Positions 49,303-60,246 of a stretch of 64,000 nt of DNA are shown in pieces. Each line of letters starts with the position of its first letter. Position 1 is the first letter of the stretch. Both the position numbers and the translations under genes were made by a program. Below the pieces are notes generated by a model. It did not search any database. It saw only the letters and a list, made by a program, of their open reading frames with translations, and had not been told where the DNA came from. The stretch lies in contig CM057233.1 of NCBI GenBank assembly GCA_029891385.1, forward strand, positions 31,664,540 to 31,728,539. The letters run 5' to 3'. The DNA comes from Erythroxylum novogranatense. Taxonomy: Eukaryota; Streptophyta; Magnoliopsida; Malpighiales; Erythroxylaceae.

Positions 49303-49316
49303 TAGGAGGGGAGAAT
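49303..49316 (+). promoter_or_regulatory. Gypsy-2 polypurine tract
   Basis: ATTAGGAGGGGAGAAT directly precedes the LTR start TGTAACATCCC at 49317. In LTR elements this tract primes plus-strand DNA synthesis. The same arrangement occurs at 8863-8876 for Gypsy-1 on the minus strand. Confidence 0.85.
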
Positions 49317-52032
49317 TGTAACATCCCATCACCGATGGGAAGGTTACATTGGTAATTTGGGATGGGCTAATAGATTTTATTGCATATACGGAATTGAGCA
49401 TTCGTTTGGCCTCTAATTTTAGAGGAATAAGTCATTTTGCACATGCATTTTTAAGTACATGCATTTCTGACATTTCCGGCAATTTAATTATGAATATGAT
49501 ATGATTTGTGAATTTTGGGATAATTATGTTTGATTGTGATCTATTTGAGAATTTTGGAATATTTGGGGTTGAATAGTTGATTTAAAATGGTTTAAAAGTA
49601 ATTGGCAGTTAATAGAGACCCATAGGAAATTTTCTAGAAAATTTGGGAGAAAATGTCCGGACCGAGATTTTTCGAATGACAGACTGGTTGACTGTATGGT
49701 GCTGAAATAATTGTCCAATGGTAATGAGAAATTAGATTCATGGCTTTAGGAATAAAAATGTTGAGCCATTGAAATTTATAGATTGAAATTAAAAGAATGT
49801 GAGGACTTATGTCTTAGGAGCTCTAGATTAAAATCACCCTTTAAAATGCCCTATGTTTAAAATTTCTCTTTATCAAACCTTGAGAACCTAGGGCTTGTTC
49901 CTTCTCCTCTCCCTTCGACGATTTCATTCCCCTACCTTTGAGATTCTCGCTTTCTCCTTCTCCTTGTGCAAAGCCTAGCTAAATCCTTAGAGATGATGAT
50001 GTTCTATGTGGTGATGGGTGAAAACCGTGGGTGTTAGGCGTTGGAGGAGTTTCGGAGGATTCGAAGAATTTAGAACTTGATTTGGAAAGTGAATGGCTTT
50101 AAATGTGTTTTTATTGTTATTGATGCATTTATGGTATTTATTGTGTAAGAATGGGCAGTTGCGAGTGAGTTTTGACTGGTTTTAGAGAGAGAAATGGGAA
50201 AAATTTAGTCGGAGAAGATGGAGGAGCCCGCACGTCGCGACGTCTGAGAGAGGGCCTCGTCGCGACGAGTAAATAGGTACTCGCCGCGACAAGCGTGCTC
50301 ATCGCGACGAGCAGTTTAGTTCTCGTCGCGACGAGCAGGGCGAGATGTCGCGGCGAGCCCGTCGATCCTCGTCGCGGCGAGCGACTCCAGGATGCCGCGG
50401 CGAGAGACATTTTTCTGACTTGATGTAGTTAGGTTCTTGGATCATAACTTATACTGTAGACCTCCAATTGAGGTGATTCTTGATTCGTTATGATCTAGAG
50501 AGAGAGGTCTACAATTGAGGCAAAGAATGAAAGTTTGAATTTAATTTAGTAGGATCTCAATCATAGAAAGAAAGTCGAATATGGTTCCCTATTTCAACCT
50601 AAGGATGGAATTATGATAATTGGAGTTTAAATTTGAAGACTTATGAAATCACTGATGTGTTTTTGGAGTCTACAATGGATGATATTGACCTAGTATATAG
50701 TGAATTTTGGTTTTGAGACCTTCTTTGAGATTAAGGGTAATGTATAAATATGATAGAGCCTATAGTATAAGAATTGGTTATGAGGCAAAAGATAGTGAAA
50801 CTGGGGATTAGCATCGAAAAGTCATGAACATGCATCGTACATCGTTCAGTATAGACATGTGCATCATTGAATTGTTTTGATTATGCATTAATAATGGTTA
50901 ATTATTTAACTGTTATAGAGGCACTTTTGGATCGTCATTCCACGAATATTGCTGGGACTTCGAGGCAGTAGCTCGGAAGTTACAGGTGAGTAACCTAGTT
51001 AGTTCCTCAATTGTTAATTGTTAAATGCTCTGTGAATTGTCTACAAATGTGAATTGTATGATTATGTGGATGATTAGGATCAATACGGCTACTTTTGATA
51101 AATCGAATTTGACTGCTACGTGTTTCTAAAGAATAGTGATAAATAGGTTTAATGGTAATGTGATTGTGAATTATTAGACATCTTGCATTTCATACATAAA
51201 TGCATGAACAAATAATGATAGTTATGACCTGATTCGCCACTGTTACTAAAACGAGCTTCGAGCTTTGATACTGAAACGAGCCTCGAGCTCGAAGGGAGTT
51301 AGTGCATACCCAGAGGGCTCTCCTACTCCCTAGACGCGTCTACTGACACTGTACACTGTTTATGCGCTCGGTAGAGTCACATATGCATTGCATACACATT
51401 GTGATGGATGGAATTCAGTGAATGGAAAATAGGCAAGGCTGCATGCTATAATTGAGATAATTGATTTGTGAAATTTCTGAATTATGTGATTGTATGAAAT
51501 ATTATAATTGCTATATGGCTTTCTGAATGTGTTATTGTGATATGCTGTACGCTATTTACGTAATGCATGATTTGAGTGAACCATAGATGATGGTTTCTCA
51601 TTGAGTTCGCAAAACACACCCAAAATTGCATCTATTTTTCAGGATTGATATATTAGACTCCTAGCTCCAGAGATTGACTTTTCTTGCCGTGTGAGTGCGT
51701 TGGTAAGTGAAGTTATAGCACATAGGTCAGTCAGCTGGGATTGATTTTTTTTAGGATGGCTTAGTATAGACTTTTGTATCAGTTTCCTTTTTGGAGTAAT
51801 GTATTTAAACTGTAGGGAACTGATAGACTTGTCTATATTTCTGTCGATGATGTGAAATGAGAAAGTACCTTATGGATTCAAAACTTTAATGATTTTTAAT
51901 TTTACGGTTTTATTTCATTGATGCCATGTGGATTATAGTAGTGATCGTTTGTAGTGCACCTTTATCGTCAGATATGTATCAGAATGACCCACGGACGTCC
52001 CAGTGCGTATGCAATGGTAAGGGGGTGCTACA
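49317..52032 (+). mobile_element. Gypsy-2 3' LTR (2716 bp)
   Basis: Begins TGTAACATCCCATCACCGAT after the polypurine tract and ends GGGGGTGCTACA at 52032, where SIRE copia sequence begins. Shared blocks with the 37417-41901 LTR include the TAGCTCGGAAG..GTGAGTAACCTAG segment (about 50965-51000). It holds a large GC island at 50222-50405. No matching target duplication or 5' LTR is found, so Gypsy-2 lost its left end. The 3' flank CCTTT would be the target sequence. Confidence 0.87.
50222..50405. repeat. GC-rich island: about eight CTCGTCGCGACGAG-type palindromes
   Basis: Roughly 180 bp containing about eight variants of a 14-bp self-complementary word (perfect CTCGTCGCGACGAG near 50255 and 50322; relatives such as CTCGCCGCGAC, TCATCGCGACGAG, ATGTCGCGGCGAG, CCTCGTCGCGGCGAG, ATGCCGCGGCGAG), spaced about 20-30 bp. 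CpG density is extreme relative to the flanks. Any ORF through it is incidental. Confidence 0.92.
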
Positions 52033-52412
52033 CCTTTACCAATTACGGAAGCATTCTTTCTATCTCCGAAAGTCACATAACCGTCTATACAGATCTGATA
52101 GTCAGTTAAGTAGGCCTTTTCTCCCGTCATATGACGTGAACATCCACTATCAAAATACCAACCATGTTGTAATGTTGCTTTCATCGAAGTACATGCTACT
52201 AGGGCTTGCAATTCACTTCTTTTTACCCAAGAATATCTAGACGCTGAAGGTTGATGTTGAAATGTTTGTGAGTTATGCATACCTTTTCGGCCTTGCTTTC
52301 TTTCAAACAACATTTGTAGTAGCTGATAACATCTCAACTTTATGTGCCCAACCACCCCATAAAAGTGACATGTGGGTATGAATCTTCTACGCTTTTTCGA
52401 TCCTTCTATCTC
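52033..52412 (-). pseudogene. SIRE second zinc knuckle and protease N-terminus
   Basis: Just after the gag stop the frame reads TCHFYGVVGHIKLRCY, a CCHC knuckle in which the second Cys has become Tyr. Then comes WYFDSGCSRHMTGEKAYLTD with the protease active site D-S-G at 52143-52151, and VTFGDRKNASVIGKG. The frame then enters the Gypsy-2 LTR and is lost. In the intact family the protease continues about 50 residues more before integrase. Confidence 0.88.
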
Positions 52413-53427
52413 TTAGGTTGATTTGAATATGTCAGATTTTTCTTGATTAACTTTCGAAGACTCTCCTTTGTATCCGATGGCTTCAAAGTTTCCTTTAGCC
52501 TTACCGGTTTCAATCAGCTTATTTAGTTTCTCTGTGCCTCCATTCAACATCCTCAATCCCTTCTCATTACTTACTAATTTCATTCTCGCGTCACCAAGTT
52601 CATCTGAAGTCATTGCCAGCTTCTTTTCTAATTCTTGTATGGTATTTTTCAAATGAAGATTCTCTTCTTTCAAACTCCCATTCTTTTTCTGCATTTTCAA
52701 CCATTTCTCATACAAAGCCTTGTAATTCTCATAGGTATTCCCAACTTTATCATCACAGCTACTTCCGTCACTGTCATAATCTGATGTTGAGTCTTGAGCT
52801 AAACTAATTCTAAAATTTTCAAATTTTCTCCCTGATCTGTTGTCGGTTACTTGCTTCTCAGTTGTTGCTAAACAAGTAATTGGAATTTTGCTGTGTAATG
52901 TAACCAGTGCAGCATTATTTGTGAATTCCTCTTCACTACCAAAATCACTTTTAGAATCATTTTCACTCCAGGTGGTGGTGAAGGACTTTTCTCTTTGTTT
53001 CTTCAATATGTTAGCACACTCGGATTGAATGTGACCAAATCCCTGACATTCATGGCACTGAATCCTTCTTGCTTTCCGTTCACCTTTTTGTGCTTTGACT
53101 TGTTGTCTTGGGATGTTACTAGATGAACTCCCACCATATTGTCTTGAATCAGATCTGTCTTTCTTCATTCTTTTCAGTCATTTACCGAAATTTCGAGTGA
53201 GCAAAATCATGTCTTCATTCTCATCTGACTCATCTTCCATATTATTCACATTCTTTCTGGCTTCTACCTGTAGCGCCAAACCTTTGCTTCTTTCTTGCTT
53301 ACCCCTCAAGAGAATCATCTCAAAATTTGTGAGAATGTTGATAACCTTTTCCAATGACAAATTATCAATTTCATGAGCCTCCTCTATTGCTGCAATTTTT
53401 GGAATGAATCTCGGTGGCAACGATCTC
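52413..53427 (-). pseudogene. SIRE gag, C-terminal half
   Basis: From 53427: PPRFIPKIAAIEEAHEIDN and KVINILTNFEM finish the UBN2-type Gag core. One TGA stop occurs at 53180-53178 and the same frame continues. A CCHC knuckle CHECQGFGHIQSEC (about 53075-53034) and acidic, Ser/Asp-rich text follow. A probable coiled coil spans the ALYEKWLKMQKKNGSLKEEN to LEKKLAM region (about 52730-52610). It ends at a stop at 52415-52413. Confidence 0.92.
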
Positions 53428-54857
53428 TGTTAGTAGTGTGCCCTAGGCCAATGGATATTTGTGATTCATGTATTAACATTATGACTTGTTAATAATATAT
53501 TATGAGGTATTCCTTTCATATATGCATGTATTTCGTTTATGTAATGTGATTTACATTCCATGAATAGTATTAGACTTATATCATCAAGTATGTGACTTGA
53601 TAGTAAAACCATAAGCGTTATAACACTATTCTAGACTGTCCCTGGTCGATCATTATTGGTAGAACAATAATGAATTAAGACTAGTATGTGTTCTGATTGA
53701 TGATCACGTTTTACTGATCATGGATATGAGATATCAAATCAGAAACATAGATATGTGTTAGAGAACAAATATTGGACCGACCCACATAAAGAATACTACA
53801 TGGTTTCATGTCATTAGTGATTCTTAATACAGTTTGACTTTAGTCATTTGACCTGAAGTCATCATGGTTCCCTACATGAGGAATTCGGTGTTTTGATATT
53901 AGACTAAGTTATTTTTAACCGAATAACAAGTAGTCTTATGTTGGACATCAAATGAATCACGCGGAGGGATGTGAATGACGTAGATGGGATTTGTACCTCT
54001 CGTAAATGAGAGAGATATCATTTGGGCCTCTTGACAAGTGTGACCGAAGAAATGCATGGCCGTGCTCAAATGAACTGATGAAGAGTCATCAATGTCATTT
54101 GTTATAATCAGTCAACTTGGGGATCAAGAAACTATGATTAATCAAAGGCTGACATGTACCATGCCTTGTGATTAATCTTGATATCGTGTTACAAAAGGAC
54201 TTAGCTTATAACCATAGTTACAGGTTAAATCGGATTATCGATCCTCATTTGATTTGGGTAGTGATAATGTCTTTCTAGAGGCCGCTTATGACTTATAGGC
54301 CTTGAAGTGTGATCAAGCCCATTGCCAACATCAAATGAGCCTACAAGGTCTCACACAAAGAGTGATGTGATCTGGACTTATTCTCTTGGGCCTAATTTAT
54401 TAGGTATTGAATAAATATATGTAGATATATATTTATTGGGCTAGATTGGATTAAGTTGTTGGGCTTCTATTATATGAGATATAATGGGACGAAACTTATT
54501 AGGGCCTCAATGGGATTAGGGTTTCTCTATAAATAGAGAAGCTTAGGCCTCATTAAGGTAGAAGACACTATTGTCAGGAAACCCTAGCCACCATCCGAGA
54601 GGATAATTGTGCGGCGTTCGAAAAGAGTTTGAGGACGTGCTAGCACACCATAGCCGCAGCCTGGATCGTGCATACTCGTGTGGATACCGGTAGAGGGCAT
54701 TCGCGTTTGTAGTGTCTTGGAATCTAAAAAAGAAGCAACCTATCCACGGAAATAAGGTATTTTCGTACATCTTTGGTATTTTCAATTATACTTCATGTTG
54801 TTGTATGGTCTTTTTCCACAGTGTATTGTGAATACTCAGACTGTACGCGATCCAACA
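53428..54857 (+). mobile_element. Copia-3 5' LTR
   Basis: TG..CA bounded. A TATA box, TATAAATAG, at 54528-54536 lies about 330 bp from the LTR end, consistent with the U3/R boundary. A conserved block ending in AGGAAACCCTAGCCACC follows. The paired LTR matches nearly throughout, with scattered substitutions and small indels. Confidence 0.97.
54528..54536 (+). promoter_or_regulatory. Copia-3 LTR TATA box
   Basis: TATAAATAG, present also in the 3' LTR at 61334-61342. The position about 330 bp before the LTR end suits a pol II start at U3/R. Its activity is not known. Confidence 0.6.
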
Positions 54858-54858
54858 G

Positions 54859-54873
54859 TGGTATCAGAGCCAG
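54859..54873 (+). promoter_or_regulatory. Copia-3 primer binding site
   Basis: TGGTATCAGAGCCAG begins two bases after the 5' LTR. It is complementary in type to the 3' end of plant initiator tRNA-Met, which primes minus-strand synthesis in most copia elements. Confidence 0.93.
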
Positions 54874-55172
54874 GTTCTTCTGTATAATCGTTAATATACG
54901 TGTTTTGATTACATGTGTTCACGATTTTGGCTTCTGTATAATCGAAAATATGCATGTTTGGATTACATGTGCTCACGGTTTTTGGTTGCATAATACGAAA
55001 GTGTTTTTATTTCATGCATATTCTTTTTGGATCTGTTGATTATCTTGGTACTGATGAGAATATATGACAAGCATGAAGGGTTTGAACAAAAGGTGGTGGC
55101 TGCTAGGGTTTCCACCATGTAAGACATGGATGTGGAATAGGAAACTGCGTGTATCCATGTTGGACAAGGATA

Positions 55173-55604
55173 CTCCAGTCGACTATCATCTCTTCCAGTT
55201 GACTAGAAGCGTTCTAGTCGACTGATCGGAGAATGGAGATGAGTATTTCAGCAAAAATGTTTGTTCTAGTCGACTGACATTGGCTCCAGTCGACTAGCAC
55301 AAGTCGACCAATCGACTATTATCTCTTCTAGTCGACTAGAAGCATTCCAGTCGACTGATCGGAGAATGGAGATGAGTGTTTCAACAAAAATGTTTGTTCC
55401 AGTCGACTGACATTGGCTCCAGTCGACTAGCACAAGTCGACCAATCATCTATCATCTCTTCCAATCGACTAGAAGCGTTCCAGTCGACTGATCGGAGAGT
55501 GGAGATGAGTGTTTCAGCAAAAACGTTTGTTCCAGTTGACTGACATTGGTTCCAGTCAACTAGCACAAGTCGACCAGTCGACTATCATCTCTTCCAATCG
55601 ATTG
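55173..55604 (+). repeat. 133-bp tandem repeats in Copia-3 leader, ~3.25 copies
   Basis: The word GATCGGAGA(A/G)TGGAGATGAG starts at 55224, 55357 and 55490, exactly 133 bp apart. Each unit holds several AGTCGACT or near-AGTCGACT palindromes. The period is not a multiple of three, so this is not coding; chance ORFs on the minus strand reflect the repeat. Confidence 0.95.
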
Positions 55605-56298
55605 ACGAGCCCAGCAAGGGGCGGCTTCCCCTACGCTTGTTTGTTCGTTATGTGTTATATATTCTGGGTGATGTTACATGTGTTTATTTATATTTTTTGA
55701 ATATTTATATTCATGTATAAGTTACTATTCTATACTTCTAATATATATATACTCAAGTATGTTGTAGTATAGGATTAGAAATAGCATAGTACAAATACCC
55801 TTACTAATAGGATTAGTAGCCTTCATAATGTACTAAGAACGACCCTCTTCGTAACTTCAAGTTTATATGCCTTCCATAAATCTTTACCAATGTTTATCTC
55901 TAGCTTATCCTTATGTGGGTTTTTGCCAAAGCAAGGCATGTAGGGATCATCTAGGGAAGACATTTGAATAATGGTGTTATTCATAGGTAAAGTATGGTTA
56001 AACTTGACTAAGCTATCAAAACGGTTTTGGGCTTAGGGCATAAGATTAGGTTTTTACATACATGCAGTACATAAGATGTATTTTAACATAAGCCCATCAA
56101 GAGTTACATGTGATGTAATTGGAAAGAGTTTTCTACCTAAATAACTAAGTTTTGAGTGTTAAGCCAAAGCTTTCTTAGGACTTAGTGAAATATGGATCTT
56201 GTTTCTCCTATTTTTCAATTGAGGGCTATTTATTTGAGTGGGAGCTAATACCTCATAATATATGAATGTTGACCCTTATTGCATAATTTTTGTAGATT

Positions 56299-56969
56299 AT
56301 GGCTACTCCATCCACAAACCTTTTTATGCGATCTATCTTAGAGAAAGAAAAGCTTAATGGAACAAATTTCCTAGATTGGTATAGGAACTTGAGAATTGTT
56401 CTCAAGAAAGAAAGAAAGCTTTACGTCTTAGAAGAGCCCATCCCTGAGGAACCACCAGCAAATGCACCTAAGGCTCAAAAGGATGCTTACACGAAGCATA
56501 TCAATGACTCTACGGATGTGTCATGCCTTATGTTAGGCGCCATGATCTCTGACCTCCAGAAGGATTTAGAGGAAATGGAAACCTATGACATGCTTGCTCA
56601 ACTGAAAGCTATGTTTCAAGAGCAAGCACGCCAAGAGAGGTTTAAAACCACTAAGGCATTGAATTCATGCAAGATGACTCTGCACACCGTGAGTGCTCAT
56701 ATTCTCAAGATGAAGAGTTACATTCATCATCTTGAGAAATTAAATGCACTGTTAGTCAAGAATTGACAAGCGATCTTATTCTAGCATCTTTGGTGATGAA
56801 TATGATCGGTTCATTCTTAACTACAACATGCATAATATGGAAAAGTCCATTGACGAATTGCATGGGATCTGAAAAGCTTCTTCAAGAGAACTTAAAGGGA
56901 AAGGTTAAGACCACCAATGAAGTTCTTGTGGTTCAAAAGGAAAAGTTTTCAAGAAGAAGGGCACAATGA
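56299..56969 (+). pseudogene. Copia-3 gag, broken
   Basis: The ATG at 56299 opens 155 codons: a start MATPSTNLFMRSILEKEKLN, GTNFLDWYRNLRIVLKKERK, a Pro-rich EEPIPEEPPANAP, then a helical QARQERFKTTKALNSCKMTL stretch of UBN2-type Gag. A stop at 56764-56766 and a frame change at about 56765 interrupt the core. The rest (ASLVMNMIGSF...) runs to 56969. Text to about 57060 is Lys/Pro-rich. The expected CCHC knuckle before the protease is not recognisable and seems lost. Confidence 0.9.
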
Positions 56970-57099
56970 AGGCAAAGGTAAAGTACCTAAGTCAAGCCCA
57001 AGCCCAAAGCTAAGACTAAGGCACCCGAGGAGGAGTTTGCTTTCATTCCAATGAACACGGTCATTGGAAAAGGGCTACAAACTCTATTTGGAAGAGTGA

Positions 57100-58123
57100 A
57101 AGAGAAGAAAATAGTGCAACTATTTCTTGGTATGTTTGTTATAGAAATCTATTTTACTCATACGCATCTTGGGTATTAGATACCGGAGCTGCAACTCACA
57201 TTTGTATTAATGTGCAGAGTCTAAGAAGGACTAGAAGATTGATGTCTGGTGAGATCGACCTGCGCGTGGGAAATGGAGTAAGAGTTGTTGCTTTATCCGT
57301 GGGAACTTATGATCTTATTTTGCCTACTGGGCTCATTTTGGAACTCAAGAATTGTTATTATGTACCTACTATGAGTAGGAACATTATTTCTTTTGCTTGT
57401 TTAGAGAATGATGGATTTAAATTTTCTATTGCGAATAGAAGTATTTCCATTTGTAAGAATGACATTTTTTATGGCATTGCACGTCAATTAAATGGCATTT
57501 ATACTCTAGACACTGAGTTTGTTAGAAATGAGCCCATCTATAACATAAATACCAAGAATTTTAAATCTAACGATTTGAACCCAACCTATCTCTGGCATTG
57601 TCTCTTAGCCCATGTAAATGAAAAACGCATTTCAAAACTCCATCAAGATGGATTCATTGATTCTTTTGAATCCTTTGAGACATGCGATTCTTGTTTACTG
57701 GGTAAGATAACAAAGGCCCCCTTCACAGGTAAAGGGGAAAGGGCCAATGAGCTATTGGGCCTTATACATACCGATGTATGTGGTCCTTTTAGCATTTCAG
57801 CGAGAGGAGGTTATTTGTATTTCATTACTTTTTCAGATGACTTCAGTAGATATGGGTATGTCTATTTAATGAAGCACAAATCTAAATCTTTTGAAAAGTT
57901 CAAAGAATATAAGAATGAAGTACAAAATCAACTTAGCAAAATATTTAAAATCCTTCGATCTGATCGAGGAGGTGAATACTTAAGCCAAGAGTTTGATGAT
58001 TATCTTAAGGATTGTGGAATTGTTTCACAATTGACTCCTCCAGGAACTCCTCAATGGAATGGTGTTTCTGAAAGGAGAAATCGAACTTTACTAGATATGG
58101 TTCGATCAATGATGAGTCAATGA
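57100..58123 (+). pseudogene. Copia-3 protease and integrase
   Basis: The frame is already open before the first Met at 57212: the protease site WVLDTGAATHIC has D-T-G at 57179-57187, followed by VGNGVRVVALSVGTYDLILP and NCYYVPTMSRNIISFACL. The integrase zinc domain (LWHCLLAHVNEKRISKL, CDSCLLGKITKAPF) comes next, then the complete catalytic set: HTDVCGPF, ILRSDRGGEYLS and NGVSERRNRTLLDMV. A TGA stop ends it at 58121-58123. The triad itself is intact, which is better preserved than in Copia-1 or Copia-2. Confidence 0.94.
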
Positions 58124-58550
58124 TCTTCAAAATATTTACGGGGCTATGCTTTAGAAAGCAATGACATTCATATTGAACCGTATTCCTTCAAAGGCTGTAG
58201 AAAAGACACCTTATGAGATATGGAAAGGGAAGCGTCCCAATTTATCTTTTCTAAAGATTTGGGGTTGTGAAGCTTATGTGAAGCGTCCAATTGCTAACAA
58301 GTTGGCACCCAAATCTGAAAATTGTTATTTTGTGGGATATCCTAAGGAAACTAAAGGATATTACTTTTACATCCCAACAGAGAACAAAGTGTTTGTTTCT
58401 CGAAATGGTTTTTTCTTAGAGAAGGAATTTGTTTCCAAAGGAAACTGTGGGAGTAAAGTACAACTTGAAGAAATTCAAGTTTCACAAAATGACATTGAGC
58501 ACGAAAAGGAGATTGAAGTGGCGCTGAAATTTGTTGATGAGCGTCTTTAA
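58124..58550 (+). pseudogene. Copia-3 integrase C-terminal part
   Basis: After the stop, about 40 bases lead into a frame from 58161: MTFILNRIPSKAVEKTPYEI, LKIWGCEAYVKRPIANKL, CYFVGYPKETKGYYFY and NKVFVSRNGFFLEKEFVSKG. These are the standard copia integrase tail blocks. It ends at a stop at 58550, before the RT. Confidence 0.92.
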
Positions 58551-58599
58551 CAACACAAGGCCTACGTAGATCTGATAGGATTTGTCATGAGCCCGAGAG

Positions 58600-59250
58600 A
58601 TATGGATTTCTTGTTACTGATGATGATAATGTGATGCTCATCGATCATAATGAGCCCACAACCTATTAAGAAGCTATGGAAAGTCTAGAATCTGCTAAAT
58701 GGTTAGAGCCATGAAAGCAGAGATGCAATCCATGTATGACAATCAAGTTTGGACTTTGATTGATCCCTCTGATGGCTTGAAGACCATTGGATGTAAGTGG
58801 GTTTTCAAAAAGAAACTTGACATGGATGGAAATGTGCATACTTGTAAAGCAAGACTTGTTGCTAAAGGTTATCGACAAGTTCATGGAATTGATTATGATG
58901 AGACATTTTCTCCAGTGGTCATGATCAAATCCATTAGAATTCTTATTGCCATAGCTGCATACTATGATTATGAGATATGAAAAATGGATGTCAAAATAGC
59001 TTTCCTTAATGGAAACTTACTTGAGGATGTATATATGATACAACTTAAGGGTTTTTTCCATCCTAATAATTCGGGAAAGGTGTGCAAGCTTCAAAGGTCC
59101 ATTTATGGATTAAAGCAAGCATCAAGAAGTTGGAATCTTCATTTTGATGAAGTTGTCAAAGAGTTTGGATTCATCAAGAATGAAGATGAACCTTGTGTTT
59201 ACAAAAAGGTTAGTGGGAGTGCTGTTGTCTTTTTAGCTTTATATGTTGAT
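58600..59250 (+). pseudogene. Copia-3 reverse transcriptase
   Basis: From 58699: QSMYDNQVWTLIDPSDGLKT, CKWVFKKKLDMDGNVHTCKA, RLVAKGYRQVHGIDYDETFS. A Trp codon has become TGA at 58978-58980, just before KMDVKIAFLNGNLLEDVYM. The frame continues through LQRSIYGLKQASRSWNLHF to the intact YVDD box at 59240-59251. Upstream 58551-58690 belongs to the RT N-terminus in other frames with stops. Confidence 0.95.
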
Positions 59251-59251
59251 G

Positions 59252-60225
59252 ACATACTACTCATTGGAAACGATATTCCAACCTTACAGAGTGTTAAGAT
59301 TTGGTTAAGGAAACATTTCTCAATGAAAGACTTAGGTGAGGCTGCCTATGTTTTAGGCATTAAGATCTATAGAGATAGATCAAGAAAGCTTATAGGCCTA
59401 AGTCAGAGTACATACATAGATAAGATACTGAGAAGGTTCAGTATGCAAGATTCCAAGAGAGGATTCTTGCCAATGTCACATGGAATCAAGCTTTCTAAGA
59501 AGGATTGTCCTACTTTAGGTAAAGAGCTTGAGCGCATGAGTAAGATTCCATATGCATCTGCAATTGGATCTATCATGTATGCCATGTTATGTACTCGACC
59601 AGATGTCTCATATTCTTTGAGCATAACAAGTAGATACCAATCTAATTATGGTGAGAGTCACTGGATAGCAGTTAAGAATATCCTTAAGTACTTGAGAAGA
59701 ACTAAGGATATGTTCCTAGTCTATGGAGGACTTGAAGGAGAGCTCGTTGTAAATGGTTACACTGATGCTGGTTTTCAGTCTGACATAAATGATTTTAAAT
59801 CGCAATCAAGTTTTGTTTTCTGTTTGAATGGGGGTGCAGTGAGCTTAAAAGTTCAAAGCAAGACAACATTGTTGATTCTACAATGAAGTTGAGTACATTC
59901 TTTGCCTCGGATGCGACTAAGGAAGTCAGTATGGATCGGAAGTTCATTCTTGAGCTTGGAGTTATTCTAGCATTGCAAGTCCTATAGACCTTTATTGTGA
60001 TAATAATGGGGCTATAGCACAGGCTAAGGAACCAAACTCACATCATAGATCCAAACACATACTCAGACGTTTCCATCTGATTAGAGAGATCATTGGGAGA
60101 GGAGACGTGAAGATATGCAAAGTGGGCATAGATGACAACATTGCTGATCCACTTACTAAGCCTCTTCCACAACCTAAACATGAGAGTCATACGAGGTCTA
60201 TGGGTATTAGATATCTGACCGATTA
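59252..60225 (+). pseudogene. Copia-3 RT connection and RNase H
   Basis: Continues in the same frame to 59886: SMKDLGEAAYVLGIKIYRDR, STYIDKILRRFSMQDSKRGF, MLCTRPDVSYSLSITSRYQS and the GYTDAGFQSDINDFKSQS block. A frame change near 59860-59930 follows. The last part (LYCDNNGAIAQAKEPNSHHR, SKHILRRFHLIREIIGRGDV, IADPLTKPLPQ) runs to a stop at about 60225, nine bases before the polypurine tract. The catalytic Glu segment is damaged. Confidence 0.93.
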
Positions 60226-60246
60226 GGCCTAGTGCAAGTGGGAGAT

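Noticed and set aside
50222..50405. A CRISPR-like or satellite array
   Set aside because: Repeat words are only about 14 bp, imperfect and unevenly spaced, with spacers of 6-16 bp, and the sequence is plant LTR DNA.
50138..50410. A 90-codon minus-strand ORF (LLVAT-type repeats)
   Set aside because: It is a translation of the GC-rich palindrome cluster in the Gypsy-2 LTR; the apparent protein repeats mirror the DNA words.
55266..55566. Repetitive minus-strand ORFs rich in VDW..QST..SRLE repeats that look like a repeat protein
   Set aside because: They come from the 133-bp tandem repeat, whose period is not a multiple of three, in the leader of a plus-strand retroelement. The frames overlap and have no coding support.
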